A stretch of DNA of 64,000 bases from Peptostreptococcus faecalis (GTDB lineage: Bacteria > Bacillota > Clostridia > Peptostreptococcales > Peptostreptococcaceae): NCBI RefSeq assembly GCF_900240845.1, contig NZ_OERU01000002.1, forward strand, positions 37,016 to 101,015, read 5' to 3'. A program made the position numbers and the translations under genes. Shown here in pieces: positions 37,001-46,501 of the stretch. Below the pieces are notes generated by a model. It did no database searches, was not told the origin of the DNA, and worked only from the letters and a program-made list of their open reading frames with translations. How positions within the stretch are numbered: the stretch's first letter is position 1; each line of letters opens with the position of its first letter.

Positions 37001-37762
37001 ATGATAGTTTTTATATCGCCTGCCAAAACTTTTAAATCATATCAACAAGAAGGATTACAAATACCAACTATGGTAGATTTTTCAAAAAAAATATTGAAAA
37101 AACTACAAATTCTATCTGCTGATGATTTAAAAACACTAATGAAAGTCAACGATAAGATTGCACTTTTAAATTACGATAGATTTAAAAATTTTAAATTCGA
37201 CAAAAAAGGATCCCCTGCAATTTTTTCATATGATGGAATTCAGTATAAATCTATTAATCCTTCATCATTTAATAATGATGATATTGATTTTGCTCAAAAT
37301 AATATACGTATTTTAAGCGGACTATATGGAGTTTTATCACCTATGGATTCAATTTATCCATACAGATTAGAAATGATGACAAAACTTGAAATATCACCTT
37401 TTAAAAATCTTTATGAATTTTGGGACGACAGTATCTACTCATCTCTGAATTCAGACTCAGATGGCGTAATTGTAAATCTAGCATCTGATGAATATTCTAA
37501 ATCTGTGAAAAAATACCTAGATTCTGATACGAAATATATTACTTGTATATTTAAAATTGAAAAAAATGATAAATTAAAAGTTGAATCTACTGCTTCAAAA
37601 AAAGCTAGAGGATTAATGGTCAACTATATAGTTAAAAATAAAATTTCAGATTATCATAAGTTAAAAGACTTCAATCTTGATGGATTTGAATTTTCTGAAG
37701 ATCTTTCAACTTTTGGAGAACAAAAAATCGAATATATATTTATTAAAAAGGCAGAAAAATAA
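37001..37762 (+). CDS. yaaA: Peroxide stress protein YaaA (UPF0246/DUF328)
   Basis: The product has 253 residues from ATG 37001, starting MIVFISPAKTFKSYQQEG, as in the family. Earlier in-frame ATGs add residues not shared with YaaA. Conserved blocks are ILSGLYGVLSPMDSIYPYRLEM, VNLASDEYSKSV and KKARGLMVNYIV. In E. coli YaaA lowers free iron and DNA damage under peroxide stress. It is monocistronic. Confidence 0.93.
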   Translation: MIVFISPAKTFKSYQQEGLQIPTMVDFSKKILKKLQILSADDLKTLMKVNDKIALLNYDRFKNFKFDKKGSPAIFSYDGIQYKSINPSSFNNDDIDFAQNNIRILSGLYGVLSPMDSIYPYRLEMMTKLEISPFKNLYEFWDDSIYSSLNSDSDGVIVNLASDEYSKSVKKYLDSDTKYITCIFKIEKNDKLKVESTASKKARGLMVNYIVKNKISDYHKLKDFNLDGFEFSEDLSTFGEQKIEYIFIKKAEK

Positions 37763-37770
37763 CTTATAAT

Positions 37771-37810
37771 AAAAACAGACACCTACTTTTAAAAAGGGTG
37801 CCTGTTTTTA
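37771..37810. terminator. Bidirectional terminator
   Basis: AAAAACAGACACC pairs with GGTGCCTGTTTTT (one mismatch) between the convergent yaaA and nitroreductase genes. Confidence 0.85.
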
Positions 37811-37848
37811 TATATGTTATATATGCGTATATGTATCTTTTTATATTA

Positions 37849-38406
37849 TTATTTAGAAAACATCAAAGCTTCTTTTCTTCTTGGTGGCTTTGGTGTTCTG
37901 TCCATATATCCCATTATAAGAGATGCTACTGGCTTATAGTTTTGTGGAATATTGTACTTTTCCTTAAGTTCTGGAGTATCTAATATTATTTCAGAAAATC
38001 CAATCCAGCAAGTTCCTATTCCTTCATTATTTGCCAACAGCATTATATTATCAGCTACACAACAGCAGTCTTCTTTATACCAATGTGCATCTGAATCGCC
38101 ATATACAACTACTAGATTTTCAGATCCATAAAACACATTGTATTCTGGATCATTAAACCAGTCTTCATATTTCTTAAAATGCGGTAATGTATCTATTTCC
38201 TTTTTTATACCTTCTTTTGCAACATCAGATATCGCTTTCAATTCTTCTTTATCCTGTATGACTAGAAATCCCCATGGTTCCCTCATCTGTGCTGTTGGAG
38301 CACATACAGCTGCATCTATAATATTTTTTATAGTATCATATTCTAGTTTTTTATCAGAAAATTTTCTTACACTTCTTCTACTTTTTATGCATTCCAATAC
38401 ATCCAT
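37849..38406 (-). CDS. Nitroreductase family protein
   Basis: The product has 185 residues. The FMN-binding pattern is visible: IKSRRSVRKFSDKKL at the N-terminus, APTAQMREPWGFLVI, and GIGTCWIGFSE near residue 130. It reduces an unknown substrate with NAD(P)H through FMN. It stands 47 nt downstream of a second nitroreductase gene and is probably co-transcribed with it. Confidence 0.92.
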   Translation of the reverse strand: MDVLECIKSRRSVRKFSDKKLEYDTIKNIIDAAVCAPTAQMREPWGFLVIQDKEELKAISDVAKEGIKKEIDTLPHFKKYEDWFNDPEYNVFYGSENLVVVYGDSDAHWYKEDCCCVADNIMLLANNEGIGTCWIGFSEIILDTPELKEKYNIPQNYKPVASLIMGYMDRTPKPPRRKEALMFSK

Positions 38407-38453
38407 TCTTGCTTCCCCCTAAAATTTTGTACACATAATTATAGTACTACTTT

Positions 38454-39506
38454 TTACTCTTCATCTATTCTTGACTCAATCATATATATCAATGACTCAG
38501 CTGGCATATCACCTAATTTAGATAAGTCTTCTATTGTTGTTGATTTTAATTCATCATTAGAGTTTATTGACTTAATTTTATTGAATTTTGGATTAATATT
38601 TAATAAATATGATTTAATATATGGGTGTTTAGAGAATAAGTCTGCTAAGTTAGTGTCTAATTTTAACCCTGACTTACTTTCTTCAAAACTATGTTCTTTT
38701 ACTTCTTTTGGCGATATTTTAAACATAGTCCTTATTTCTCCCTCTGGAATATATTCCATCTGAAGATCAAAACCTTGTCTTCTTATTGTATTTATTATTT
38801 TCAATCTGTTTTCAATAGTATTAGTAAGTCTAGAGATTACCTGCTTTGAAAAAGAGTCTACTCTTCTATTTGAATCTCTAAGATCATAATACTCCTGCAT
38901 TTCTAAATCATAATCTTTTATAGACTCAAGGTAGCTATCTTCTACTTTGTATTCGTTTTCAAACACTTTAAGGTCTAACCCCATTCTAGGCTTTAGCTGT
39001 GGATTTTGATTAGGATATCCAAATCCAATACCTAATACTGGAAAAGTATATTCAGGTAAGTTTAAAATCTCGATTATTTGCTGCGAATCATTTAAGATGC
39101 TTCCGAAAAAACAACCTCCCATATCTAGAGATTCTACTGCTACCATTACATTTTGAGCTGCTAAAGATGCATCTGTAAACCCTTGAAAAAATCTATCCAT
39201 ATCATTTCTACTTTCTGGATAAAAATTTTGTTCAGCAGCTATCTTTGCATTTCTGAATGCATCAACAACAAATATCCAAAATTCTGGAAGTCTATTTACA
39301 TATTTCTGTCCACATATTTCAGCTATTTTACCTTTTTTTTGAGGATCTGTTATTCTTATAATACTATATGACTGCATTCCAACACTTGTAGATGTGCGAT
39401 TCGCCACTTCTAGAAGTTGTCTTACTATGTCCTTGTCTATAGGTGTATCCTTAAACTCTCTGATAGTTCTGTGCTCTAATTGTTTTTTTATTGTTTCACT
39501 ACTCAC
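38454..39506 (-). CDS. Nitroreductase with C-terminal DUF1858-like domain
   Basis: The product has about 350 residues. I chose GTG 39506 because AAGGGAG lies 8 nt before it; the upstream ATG 39524 starts inside that site. Residues about 1-240 are an NfsA/FRP-like flavin reductase (KQLEHRTIREFKDTPI; SVGMQSYSIIRIT; DMGGCFFGSI; GIGFGYPNQNPQLKPRMG). After a linker, residues about 275-345 resemble DUF1858: GLKLDTNLADLFSKHP, then a ILLxxNPxFxKI-like stretch, then the Leu/Met helix near the end. DUF1858 domains often accompany redox or Fe-S proteins. The fusion is the odd point. Confidence 0.85.
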   Translation of the reverse strand: MSSETIKKQLEHRTIREFKDTPIDKDIVRQLLEVANRTSTSVGMQSYSIIRITDPQKKGKIAEICGQKYVNRLPEFWIFVVDAFRNAKIAAEQNFYPESRNDMDRFFQGFTDASLAAQNVMVAVESLDMGGCFFGSILNDSQQIIEILNLPEYTFPVLGIGFGYPNQNPQLKPRMGLDLKVFENEYKVEDSYLESIKDYDLEMQEYYDLRDSNRRVDSFSKQVISRLTNTIENRLKIINTIRRQGFDLQMEYIPEGEIRTMFKISPKEVKEHSFEESKSGLKLDTNLADLFSKHPYIKSYLLNINPKFNKIKSINSNDELKSTTIEDLSKLGDMPAESLIYMIESRIDEE

Positions 39507-39672
39507 TACAAAAACTCCCTTCATTTTTTACTCTTATTTTTACCATATGTTATAAAAGCTAATACAATAATTATATTAGCATTTACAATTTATGATATTT
39601 TAATTTTAGAAATTTTCCGCTATAAATATTTTATAGAAAAATCATATTTATTTTCTCTAAACACATTATACT

Positions 39673-39701
39673 AAAAAAAAGACCCAATTGGGTCTTTTTT
39701 T
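39673..39701 (-). terminator. Terminator of hyd maturation operon
   Basis: AAAAAAAGACCC and GGGTCTTTTTTT flank a 4-nt loop (AATT), 32 nt past the hydF stop. Confidence 0.9.
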
Positions 39702-39732
39702 CAATATTTTGTTTTTTATTTGAAAAATATAT

Positions 39733-41001
39733 TTAATATACAGCTCTTTTAAAAACTCCTTTTAAATAGGCTAATATCACACCATAATTCGTCATAGCCA
39801 CTTCTTGAGACTTTGATAAATTCACTCTATTCATCATATTCGTTCTAGTCATCATGCAACCACCACATTGAATTATAATCGAATACTGTTTTAAATCACT
39901 CGGTATATTTTTACCATATGCAAAGTCAAACTCTAAATTTTTCCCAGTTTTCTTCTTGATTAAATTTGGAATTAGAACAGTTCCAATATCTTCATGCGAT
40001 TTTGTATGAGTACATGATTCAGCAATTAGAATTTTATCTCCATCTTTAAGTTCTTCTATTTTTTTTGCTCCTTTTAAAAATTCTTCTATATCACCTTTTT
40101 GTCTAGCAAATAATATAGAAAAACTTGTAAGCTTCACATCACTAGGTACTAACTCAGCTACTTTATCAAATATCTTTGAATCCGTTATTACTAAATCTAT
40201 ATTCTTCATTTCAGATATAGCTTGCTCTAGCTCAGTATCTCTGACTACACTCACTCGTACTCCAAGATCCAAACAGCTTCTAATCATTTGTACTTGTGGT
40301 AGTATTAACCTTCCCTCAGGCGCTTCTGTATCTATTGGAACTACTAATAAAGCATGCTCTCCTGATTTTAGCATTCCACTTATCAGACTTTTTTCTTTAC
40401 TTATTTCCTGGAGTTGTGAAATTATTTTTTTAATTATATAAGACTTATCCAGCTCAAGATTTATTTTATCTTCACTGACTGAAGTGAATACAACATCATC
40501 ATATTCGTTATTTAAATTTGTTAAAGTTTTTTTATTGTATTTATCACATTTATTTATAATAAATAAATGCTTTTTGTCCATTTTTGTATATTTTTCTCTA
40601 AACTCTTTAGTTATGTCTTGTATTTGTTTTTTTATATAATCAATATCATTGCTTTTATCGACAACGTTAATATTTTTTTCGATTTGATTATATTCTAAAA
40701 CTTCATCGACACTAATTACGTGTACAACCAAATCTGCTTCGCTTAATTCATTGAAGCTTTTTTTTGCTCTTAGCTCACCTAGTTCTCCTACATCGTCAAT
40801 TCCTGCAGTATCCACTATTTTTATAGGGCCATATCCAATCAATTCCATCGCCTTCCATACAGGATCTGTCGTAGTTCCAGCATAGTCAGATACTATCGAA
40901 ATATCTTGACCAGTAATATAATTAAACAGACTTGATTTTCCACTATTTCTATTACCTATTATTACTATATTTTTTCTATTTGCAATCGGAGTATCTATCA
41001 T
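39733..41001 (-). CDS. hydF: [FeFe]-hydrogenase maturation GTPase HydF
   Basis: The product has 422 residues. The GTPase domain has GNRNSGKSSLFN, DYAGTTTDP, VDTAGIDD and INKCDKYNKK. The C-terminal cluster-binding part has ESCTHTKSHEDIG and IIQCGGCMMTR, giving the CxH...CxxC ligands. HydF is the scaffold that delivers the diiron subcluster to the hydrogenase. It is the last gene of the operon after hydG (44 nt). Confidence 0.96.
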   Translation of the reverse strand: MIDTPIANRKNIVIIGNRNSGKSSLFNYITGQDISIVSDYAGTTTDPVWKAMELIGYGPIKIVDTAGIDDVGELGELRAKKSFNELSEADLVVHVISVDEVLEYNQIEKNINVVDKSNDIDYIKKQIQDITKEFREKYTKMDKKHLFIINKCDKYNKKTLTNLNNEYDDVVFTSVSEDKINLELDKSYIIKKIISQLQEISKEKSLISGMLKSGEHALLVVPIDTEAPEGRLILPQVQMIRSCLDLGVRVSVVRDTELEQAISEMKNIDLVITDSKIFDKVAELVPSDVKLTSFSILFARQKGDIEEFLKGAKKIEELKDGDKILIAESCTHTKSHEDIGTVLIPNLIKKKTGKNLEFDFAYGKNIPSDLKQYSIIIQCGGCMMTRTNMMNRVNLSKSQEVAMTNYGVILAYLKGVFKRAVY

Positions 41002-41045
41002 TTTGAACCTACCTAAATATTTATCTTATATAATAATATTTGCAA

Positions 41046-42452
41046 TTATATATAAAGATCTCTTTCTCCATTTTTTATCTTTTCTATATTACCAAGAGCA
41101 AAGTTTCTTATATCTTCTCTATCAATTGTTTCAGCTTGTTCTCTTACAAATTTTTCAGCCTTCTTTAAAAATTCCTCATCTCCATAATCAGCTGCATATT
41201 CCATTAAAGTCGTCAATGCATTAGGCTTACACATATGGTGAATTTTTTCTGATTTAGCTATATTCATGAATTTTTCACCTGTTCTCCCTGCTCTATAACA
41301 AGCTGTACAATAGCTAGGAATGTAGTTATTATCCATTAAATCACTGATCACCTCAATAGGAGTTCTTTCATCTGCAGTTTCAAACTGATCAGTCTTTTCA
41401 TTTCCAGCACTTGCAACATATCCACCTACACCTGGACATGATCCCGCACTTACTTGAGAGATACCATATTCTAATAATTCTTTTCTCATATCTTCGTCTT
41501 CTCTTGTAGATAAAATCATTCCTGTATATGGTACAGCAAGTCTAATTATTGCAACAATTTTCTTGAACATATCGTCGCTTACTAAATTGGGGAACGTTTC
41601 AAGTGAAACACCTTCCGCAGCTCTAAGTCTAGGTACTGATATTGTGTGGAATCCAACACCGAATTTCTTTTCTAGATGTTCATTGTGCATCATAAGGCCT
41701 AATACTTCAAACTTAGGGTCTGCTAATCCAAACAATACTCCTGCACCTACGTCATCAATTCCAGCTTCCATAGCTCTATCAAATGAAGTTGTATGATACT
41801 CGTAGTTACCCTTTACACAGTTTGGGTGCATCTTTTTGTAGACTTCTTCATCATATGATTCCTGGAATAATATGTATGTTCCTATTTCAGCATCTTTTAA
41901 TTTCTTATAGTTTTCCACAGTTGTTGCAGCTATATTCACGTTTATTCTTCTTATAACACCATTTTTATTATATGTATCATAAATAGTTTTTATTGATTCC
42001 AATACGTACTCAATTGGACAGTTTAGAGGATCTTCACCAGCTTCTAATGCAAGTCTTTTATGACCCATTTGTTCCAAAACCTCTACCTCTTGTCTGATTT
42101 CGTCCATTGTAAGTCTTCTTCTTTGGAATTTATTCTTACATTTATATCCACAATATACACAGTTATTTACACAATAGTCACTTATATACAAAGGTGCAAA
42201 AAGCACTACTCTATTACCGTATACATTTTTTTTAATTTCTCCTGCTACTTTGAATAATTTTTTAATTTGGTCTTCGTTTTCAATTTCAAGTAGAGATGCA
42301 ATCTCTGAATGATCTAATCCCTTTTTGTTTTTTGCCTTTTCTAGTATTCTGTCAATTTCTTCGTCTGTTGTAGTATTTTTTGCATTTTCAATTAAAGAAT
42401 ATATATATTCTCTATCCAACTTTACATTTTCATCAAATCTCTTTGTACTCAT
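41046..42452 (-). CDS. hydG: [FeFe]-hydrogenase maturase HydG (tyrosine lyase)
   Basis: The product has 468 residues. The radical SAM motif is CVNNCVYCGYKCKNKFQRRRL, with the C-terminal auxiliary cluster cysteines in YCTACYRAGRTGEKFMN and HHMCKPNAL. HydG splits tyrosine to give the CO and cyanide ligands. It can be told from ThiH by the C-terminal CxxC..C extension and by lying between hydE and hydF. Confidence 0.97.
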   Translation of the reverse strand: MSTKRFDENVKLDREYIYSLIENAKNTTTDEEIDRILEKAKNKKGLDHSEIASLLEIENEDQIKKLFKVAGEIKKNVYGNRVVLFAPLYISDYCVNNCVYCGYKCKNKFQRRRLTMDEIRQEVEVLEQMGHKRLALEAGEDPLNCPIEYVLESIKTIYDTYNKNGVIRRINVNIAATTVENYKKLKDAEIGTYILFQESYDEEVYKKMHPNCVKGNYEYHTTSFDRAMEAGIDDVGAGVLFGLADPKFEVLGLMMHNEHLEKKFGVGFHTISVPRLRAAEGVSLETFPNLVSDDMFKKIVAIIRLAVPYTGMILSTREDEDMRKELLEYGISQVSAGSCPGVGGYVASAGNEKTDQFETADERTPIEVISDLMDNNYIPSYCTACYRAGRTGEKFMNIAKSEKIHHMCKPNALTTLMEYAADYGDEEFLKKAEKFVREQAETIDREDIRNFALGNIEKIKNGERDLYI

Positions 42453-42503
42453 TTTTTCTCCCTTTCAAATCAGAATTTTCTTTTTTGTCAGCTATTATTA
42501 ATT

Positions 42504-43577
42504 TTATTCAACACACATTTTACTGTCGCCTCTTGACATATTACAAATATATCCAAATGAATCGAGCTCATTTTTTATCATATTTAAAGCTTGTGCAGAT
42601 TCACTGCCGCTACTTTTTTTACTATTGTAAAGCATGTAGTCTCCTCTATACTCTACTGGTGTCAAATTAGGCATTATTACATTTGAGCCTACATCTAATC
42701 CCGCTTTTCTACCATTTTCTGCTATAGATGCTAGAGCTGTAGTCGCAGGTAATAATACTTTTGGAAGCAATAGCCTAACCATCGACAATATAGTCAATGT
42801 AGTATCAATATCTCCACTTTTGTATTCTCTCATCTCTGTATCTTTATGTGTAATAAATGGACCTAGGCCTACCATTTCAGGTGAAATAGTCTTTATAAAT
42901 CTAAGATCTCTTACGTAGTCTTTATTAGTATAACCTGGCAATCCCACCATTATCCCTGTTCCAGTTTGAAATCCTAGTTTTTTTAGATTTTTTATACACT
43001 CAACCCTTGTATCAAGTACAGATTTTGGATGTAGCCATTTATAATAATCTGGATTAGATGTTTCATGTCTCAACAAATATCTATCAGCTCCGGAATCTTT
43101 CAAAGCTTTATAGCTTTCATAACTTCTCTCGCCCATAGACAATGTAATAGCACAATTTGGATCTATTCTTTTTATCTCTTTTATAATTTCACACATCTTT
43201 TCATCAGTAAAATAAGGGTCTTCTCCACCTTGTAATACAAAAGTATTGTATCCTAAACTTTTTCCATTTTTACAAGCTTCAACTATTTCTTCCTTAGTAA
43301 GTCTATATCTATTTGCTTTTTTATTATAAGCATTTATTCCACAATAGATACACTCTCTTTTACAGTAATTTGTAAACTCTATCAAGCTTCTTAAATACAC
43401 GTTTTTACCGTAGTACTTATCTCTCGTCTTTTTCGACAAAGAAAACATATACTCTTTTTCTTTTTTATTCATATTATCGAGTAACCATAGTAAATCTTCA
43501 TCTCTAAGATCATTTTCATTGTAGAGTTTGTCTATTAATAATATTGCCTTGTCTCTAGTTTCTTCTCTTAATTCCAT
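42504..43577 (-). CDS. hydE: [FeFe]-hydrogenase maturase HydE
   Basis: The product has 357 residues. The radical SAM motif is YCKRECIYCGINAYNKKANRYRL, then LGYNTFVLQGGEDPYFTDEK and a BATS-type C-terminal domain with LLPATTALASI. HydE acts with HydG in building the bridging ligand. It starts 2 nt after the TM1266-type gene. Confidence 0.96.
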   Translation of the reverse strand: MELREETRDKAILLIDKLYNENDLRDEDLLWLLDNMNKKEKEYMFSLSKKTRDKYYGKNVYLRSLIEFTNYCKRECIYCGINAYNKKANRYRLTKEEIVEACKNGKSLGYNTFVLQGGEDPYFTDEKMCEIIKEIKRIDPNCAITLSMGERSYESYKALKDSGADRYLLRHETSNPDYYKWLHPKSVLDTRVECIKNLKKLGFQTGTGIMVGLPGYTNKDYVRDLRFIKTISPEMVGLGPFITHKDTEMREYKSGDIDTTLTILSMVRLLLPKVLLPATTALASIAENGRKAGLDVGSNVIMPNLTPVEYRGDYMLYNSKKSSGSESAQALNMIKNELDSFGYICNMSRGDSKMCVE

Positions 43578-43579
43578 AT

Positions 43580-43840
43580 CTAATCTGTTACCTTCTTCTT
43601 TGATACTGCTGTTTTTACAGTAACATGCTCAATTTTACCTAATTTACCAGTCATTGCATTAATTTTATCCATATCTCCCAGTACAGTAATACTTACTACG
43701 GACATAGATTCATTTTTGAATGGAATTCCCATTCTACCTCTTACTATATCTTGGTATGTAGATACAATTTCATTGAACTCTTTTTGACAGACTAAAGGTT
43801 CTTCTAAGATAGCACTTATAACAGCTACCTTCTTTTCCAT
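43580..43840 (-). CDS. TM1266 family iron-only hydrogenase system putative regulator
   Basis: The product has 86 residues from ATG 43840, chosen because it follows AGGAGG; the longer form starts upstream of that site. It begins EKKVAVISAILEEP and has IVRGRMGIPFKNESMSVVSITVLGDMDKINAMTGKLGKI, an ACT-like ferredoxin fold like NikR C-terminal domains. Members regularly sit beside hydEFG. It is the first gene of the operon and probably a ligand-binding regulator without its own DNA-binding domain. Confidence 0.9.
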   Translation of the reverse strand: MEKKVAVISAILEEPLVCQKEFNEIVSTYQDIVRGRMGIPFKNESMSVVSITVLGDMDKINAMTGKLGKIEHVTVKTAVSKKKVTD

Positions 43841-43924
43841 AAAAACACCTCCTAAAAAATTATCCACATTAGATTATAACAAATATGAATTAATAAATAT
43901 ACACTAATACACAATCTTTACAAA

Positions 43925-43953
43925 TAAAAAATGCCGGCTAAAGCGCCGACATA
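43925..43953 (-). terminator. Terminator of asparaginase gene
   Basis: TGCCGGC pairs with GCCGACA (one mismatch) around TAAAGC, followed on the minus strand by ATTTTTTATTT. It also separates ansA from the hyd operon. Confidence 0.7.
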
Positions 43954-43986
43954 TAAGTTCTATTCCAATAAAATTAACTTCTACAT

Positions 43987-44982
43987 TTAATACATTATAT
44001 CATGTGCTATTGTAGTATAAAACATTTCCTCTACTTTTTTAGCATCTAGAGTTTGAGCTGTTATCCACATTAGCTTACATACAGTAGATTCTGTAGTCAT
44101 GTTATAAGTTTCTATTAAGTTTAAGTTACCTTTTACTTCATTTCCAACTTGGTATACTTCTATATTGCTTCCCTCATGTGGAACAGAGGTAGATAAAACT
44201 ATAATCGTTCCCTGCTCTTTTAACTTTTCAGCTTTTTTAAGCAATAAATTTTTACCTTCATAATTAGGCAATCCACCTACTCCAAAACCTTCTATTATCA
44301 ATACGTCAGAAATATTTCCTACAAATTCTAATATCTCAGGATCTATCCCTGGAACAAGCTTCAATATATTTACATTTGTATTTAATTCATTGAAAAATTC
44401 TACTTCACCTTCAATTTGATCTTCTATGTAGTATAGAACTTTATTATTAAATACTGTTGCTATAATAGGATAATCTACGCTATCAAAGGCATTATAGCTA
44501 TGTGTTCTTGTTTTTCTAGCCCTAGTTCCCATTATTACTTTTGAGTCAAAAACAATATGAACTCCATTTGCTTTTTCATCACATACAAATATAAATGAAT
44601 CCATCAAATTTTTTCTAGCGTCCGTATCTTTTAAATAAATTGACTTTTGAGATCCTGTCAAAACTATAGGTTTTTTTGAATTTTGTATTAAATACGACAA
44701 GGCAGATGCAGCATATGCAAGTGTATCTGTACCATGTGTAATCACAAATCCATCGTATTTATTATAATTTTCTTTAATACACTCAGTCATTTTTATCCAA
44801 CCATCAGGACTCATATTGCTACTATCTATATTCATCAGCTGTATAGCAGTAACATCACAAATTTCTGCAATTTCCGGCACAAATCTAAGAATTTCTTCGC
44901 TTGTAATACTCGGTACTAGACCAACCTCAGTATCCTTAGACGCTATTGTACCTCCTGTTGCAATCAATAAAATCTTTTTCAT
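43987..44982 (-). CDS. ansA: L-asparaginase, type I
   Basis: The product has 331 residues from ATG 44982. Motifs are LIATGGTIASKDTE with the nucleophile Thr, and GFVITHGTDTLAYAASAL with the second catalytic Thr/Asp/Lys set. There is no signal peptide, so it is cytoplasmic and hydrolyses asparagine to aspartate and ammonia. It follows a small membrane-protein gene by 24 nt. Confidence 0.93.
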   Translation of the reverse strand: MKKILLIATGGTIASKDTEVGLVPSITSEEILRFVPEIAEICDVTAIQLMNIDSSNMSPDGWIKMTECIKENYNKYDGFVITHGTDTLAYAASALSYLIQNSKKPIVLTGSQKSIYLKDTDARKNLMDSFIFVCDEKANGVHIVFDSKVIMGTRARKTRTHSYNAFDSVDYPIIATVFNNKVLYYIEDQIEGEVEFFNELNTNVNILKLVPGIDPEILEFVGNISDVLIIEGFGVGGLPNYEGKNLLLKKAEKLKEQGTIIVLSTSVPHEGSNIEVYQVGNEVKGNLNLIETYNMTTESTVCKLMWITAQTLDAKKVEEMFYTTIAHDIMY

Positions 44983-45006
44983 CAACCAACAAACCTTTCA
45001 TTTATT

Positions 45007-45423
45007 TTATAAAATTTTTTTAAGAAAATGATATGCCATCAACATCATCAATCCTACAAGTATTAAATTAACAGTTCCTATTGAAAAAATAACCGTTTTT
45101 AAAAATACATTGCCATTAGATAACAAAGCTGCCGCAAGCATAAATAGAAATACTATTTTATAAAATAATTGCCTTCTTCTCTCGCCAGCTTCATCTAAAT
45201 CACCCAAATACATTTTTTTCAAAATTAAAAAAAGCCCTATCACTACAGCTATTACAGTAAATATATTTCCATACGTTATATCAGTCACCCATGAACTAAA
45301 AACTCCTTGAGTTATATTTTTAAAAATATTTACTATTGCTTCTGTCAACATGGCAAGTCCTAGTATACCAACTGTAGCTACAGACATACTAGCAAAATCT
45401 ACTTTATCGCTTATCCATCTCAT
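45007..45423 (-). CDS. Hypothetical membrane protein
   Basis: The product has 138 residues with four predicted membrane helices (about 13-30, 52-70, 87-104 and 110-133). A short charged cytoplasmic loop lies between helices 2 and 3 (KKMYLGDLDEAGERRRQ). I do not recognise the family. It appears to be the first gene of a two-gene unit with ansA, but no link to asparagine transport can be claimed. Confidence 0.65.
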   Translation of the reverse strand: MRWISDKVDFASMSVATVGILGLAMLTEAIVNIFKNITQGVFSSWVTDITYGNIFTVIAVVIGLFLILKKMYLGDLDEAGERRRQLFYKIVFLFMLAAALLSNGNVFLKTVIFSIGTVNLILVGLMMLMAYHFLKKIL

Positions 45424-45782
45424 AATTTTTGCACCTCAATAATAGTAATTATATAAAATTTCACATGGATACTATTATACCATAATTTTTTCAAATATTT
45501 AACTTAAACTTTATATATGCTGATTTGAATTTCTTATTTGAAATTTTGCATTGATGTTTTTGTGTTTTTATAATTATATAAGTTATATCACTCATTAAAT
45601 ATGTTGGTTGCTTTATTTTAATTCATTTAACAGCATTCTATTGTTGAGAATATTTATATTTTTTAGATATTAATATTTTTTTTCAAATAAAAGTTTAATC
45701 TCAATAATATTTGGTATTATATATATTGTAATTGAAAATGTTAATTAAATAAAAATATATAAATATAAAAAGGAGTGTTATT
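45424..45782. other. Divergent intergenic region
   Basis: This 359-nt AT-rich region lies between the membrane-protein gene and a nitroreductase gene. A TTGAAA at 45732 with ATATAT 17 nt on is a weak promoter candidate. Nothing else could be supported. Confidence 0.35.
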
Positions 45783-46355
45783 ATGAACAGATTCGAGTCA
45801 ATGAAAAAGAGAAAAAGTTATTATGATATAGGTGATCAAATAGAAGTTTCAGATGATCAGATAATTAATACAATTAAGGAAGTTGTGGAATTAACTCCAG
45901 ACGCTTTCAATATGCAGAGTACTAGAGTTATCGTAGCGCTTGGAAATGAACAAAAGGAACTTTGGAATTTAGTTGAAGAAGTTTTTGAAGGAAAAGTTAG
46001 CCCAGAAAAAATTGATTCATTTAGGAAGGGATATGGAACTGTATTATACTTTGTAGACACTGATGTGGTAACTAATCTAGAGGAACAATTCCCACTATAT
46101 GCAGCTAATTTTAAGTCTTGGTCGGAACAGTCTAGCGGAATGGCTCAATATAATATTTGGGTAGCTCTTAGAGAGTTGGGACTAGGTGCTTCTTTACAAC
46201 ACTACAATCCAATAATCGACGATGCTGTTAAAAAGAAATTTGATGTACCTGATAGCTGGAGACTTATAGCACAGATGCCATTCGGTTCTATATTGAGTGA
46301 AGCAGAGTCAAAAGACAAAATGGATATAAATGATAGAGTTATCATAAAAAAGTAA
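45783..46355 (+). CDS. Nitroreductase family protein (Frm2/HBN1-like)
   Basis: The product has 190 residues and is preceded by AAAGGAG. It begins MKKRKSYYDIGDQIEVSDDQI, with PDAFNMQSTRVIV (FMN contact), GMAQYNIWVALRELGLGASLQHYNP and QMPFGSI. This pattern fits the fatty-acid-repression mutant-like branch of nitroreductases. The substrate is unknown. It is monocistronic with its own terminator. Confidence 0.9.
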   Translation: MNRFESMKKRKSYYDIGDQIEVSDDQIINTIKEVVELTPDAFNMQSTRVIVALGNEQKELWNLVEEVFEGKVSPEKIDSFRKGYGTVLYFVDTDVVTNLEEQFPLYAANFKSWSEQSSGMAQYNIWVALRELGLGASLQHYNPIIDDAVKKKFDVPDSWRLIAQMPFGSILSEAESKDKMDINDRVIIKK

Positions 46356-46377
46356 ATAAATAGATAGCAGATAAATG

Positions 46378-46413
46378 AAAAAATAGCCACACAATTGTGT
46401 GGCTATTTTTTTT
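46378..46413 (+). terminator. Terminator of nitroreductase gene
   Basis: A perfect palindromic stem (AAAAATAGCCACACAA with TTGTGTGGCTATTTTT), ending in T8. Confidence 0.9.
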
Positions 46414-46501
46414 CATTCAGAGGAAATACATGTGATTTTGTAGAATACTGCTAGTACAATTTTTATATTAAATTTTAAAATATTTCAAAATGGAGGCTGT
46501 T

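Noticed and set aside
41046-42452. ThiH tyrosine lyase
   Set aside because: The C-terminal cysteine extension and the hyd operon context identify HydG.
42504-43577. Biotin synthase, because of similarity to HydE
   Set aside because: The CxxxCxxC context, the position between the TM1266-type gene and hydG, and the C-terminal sequence fit HydE better.
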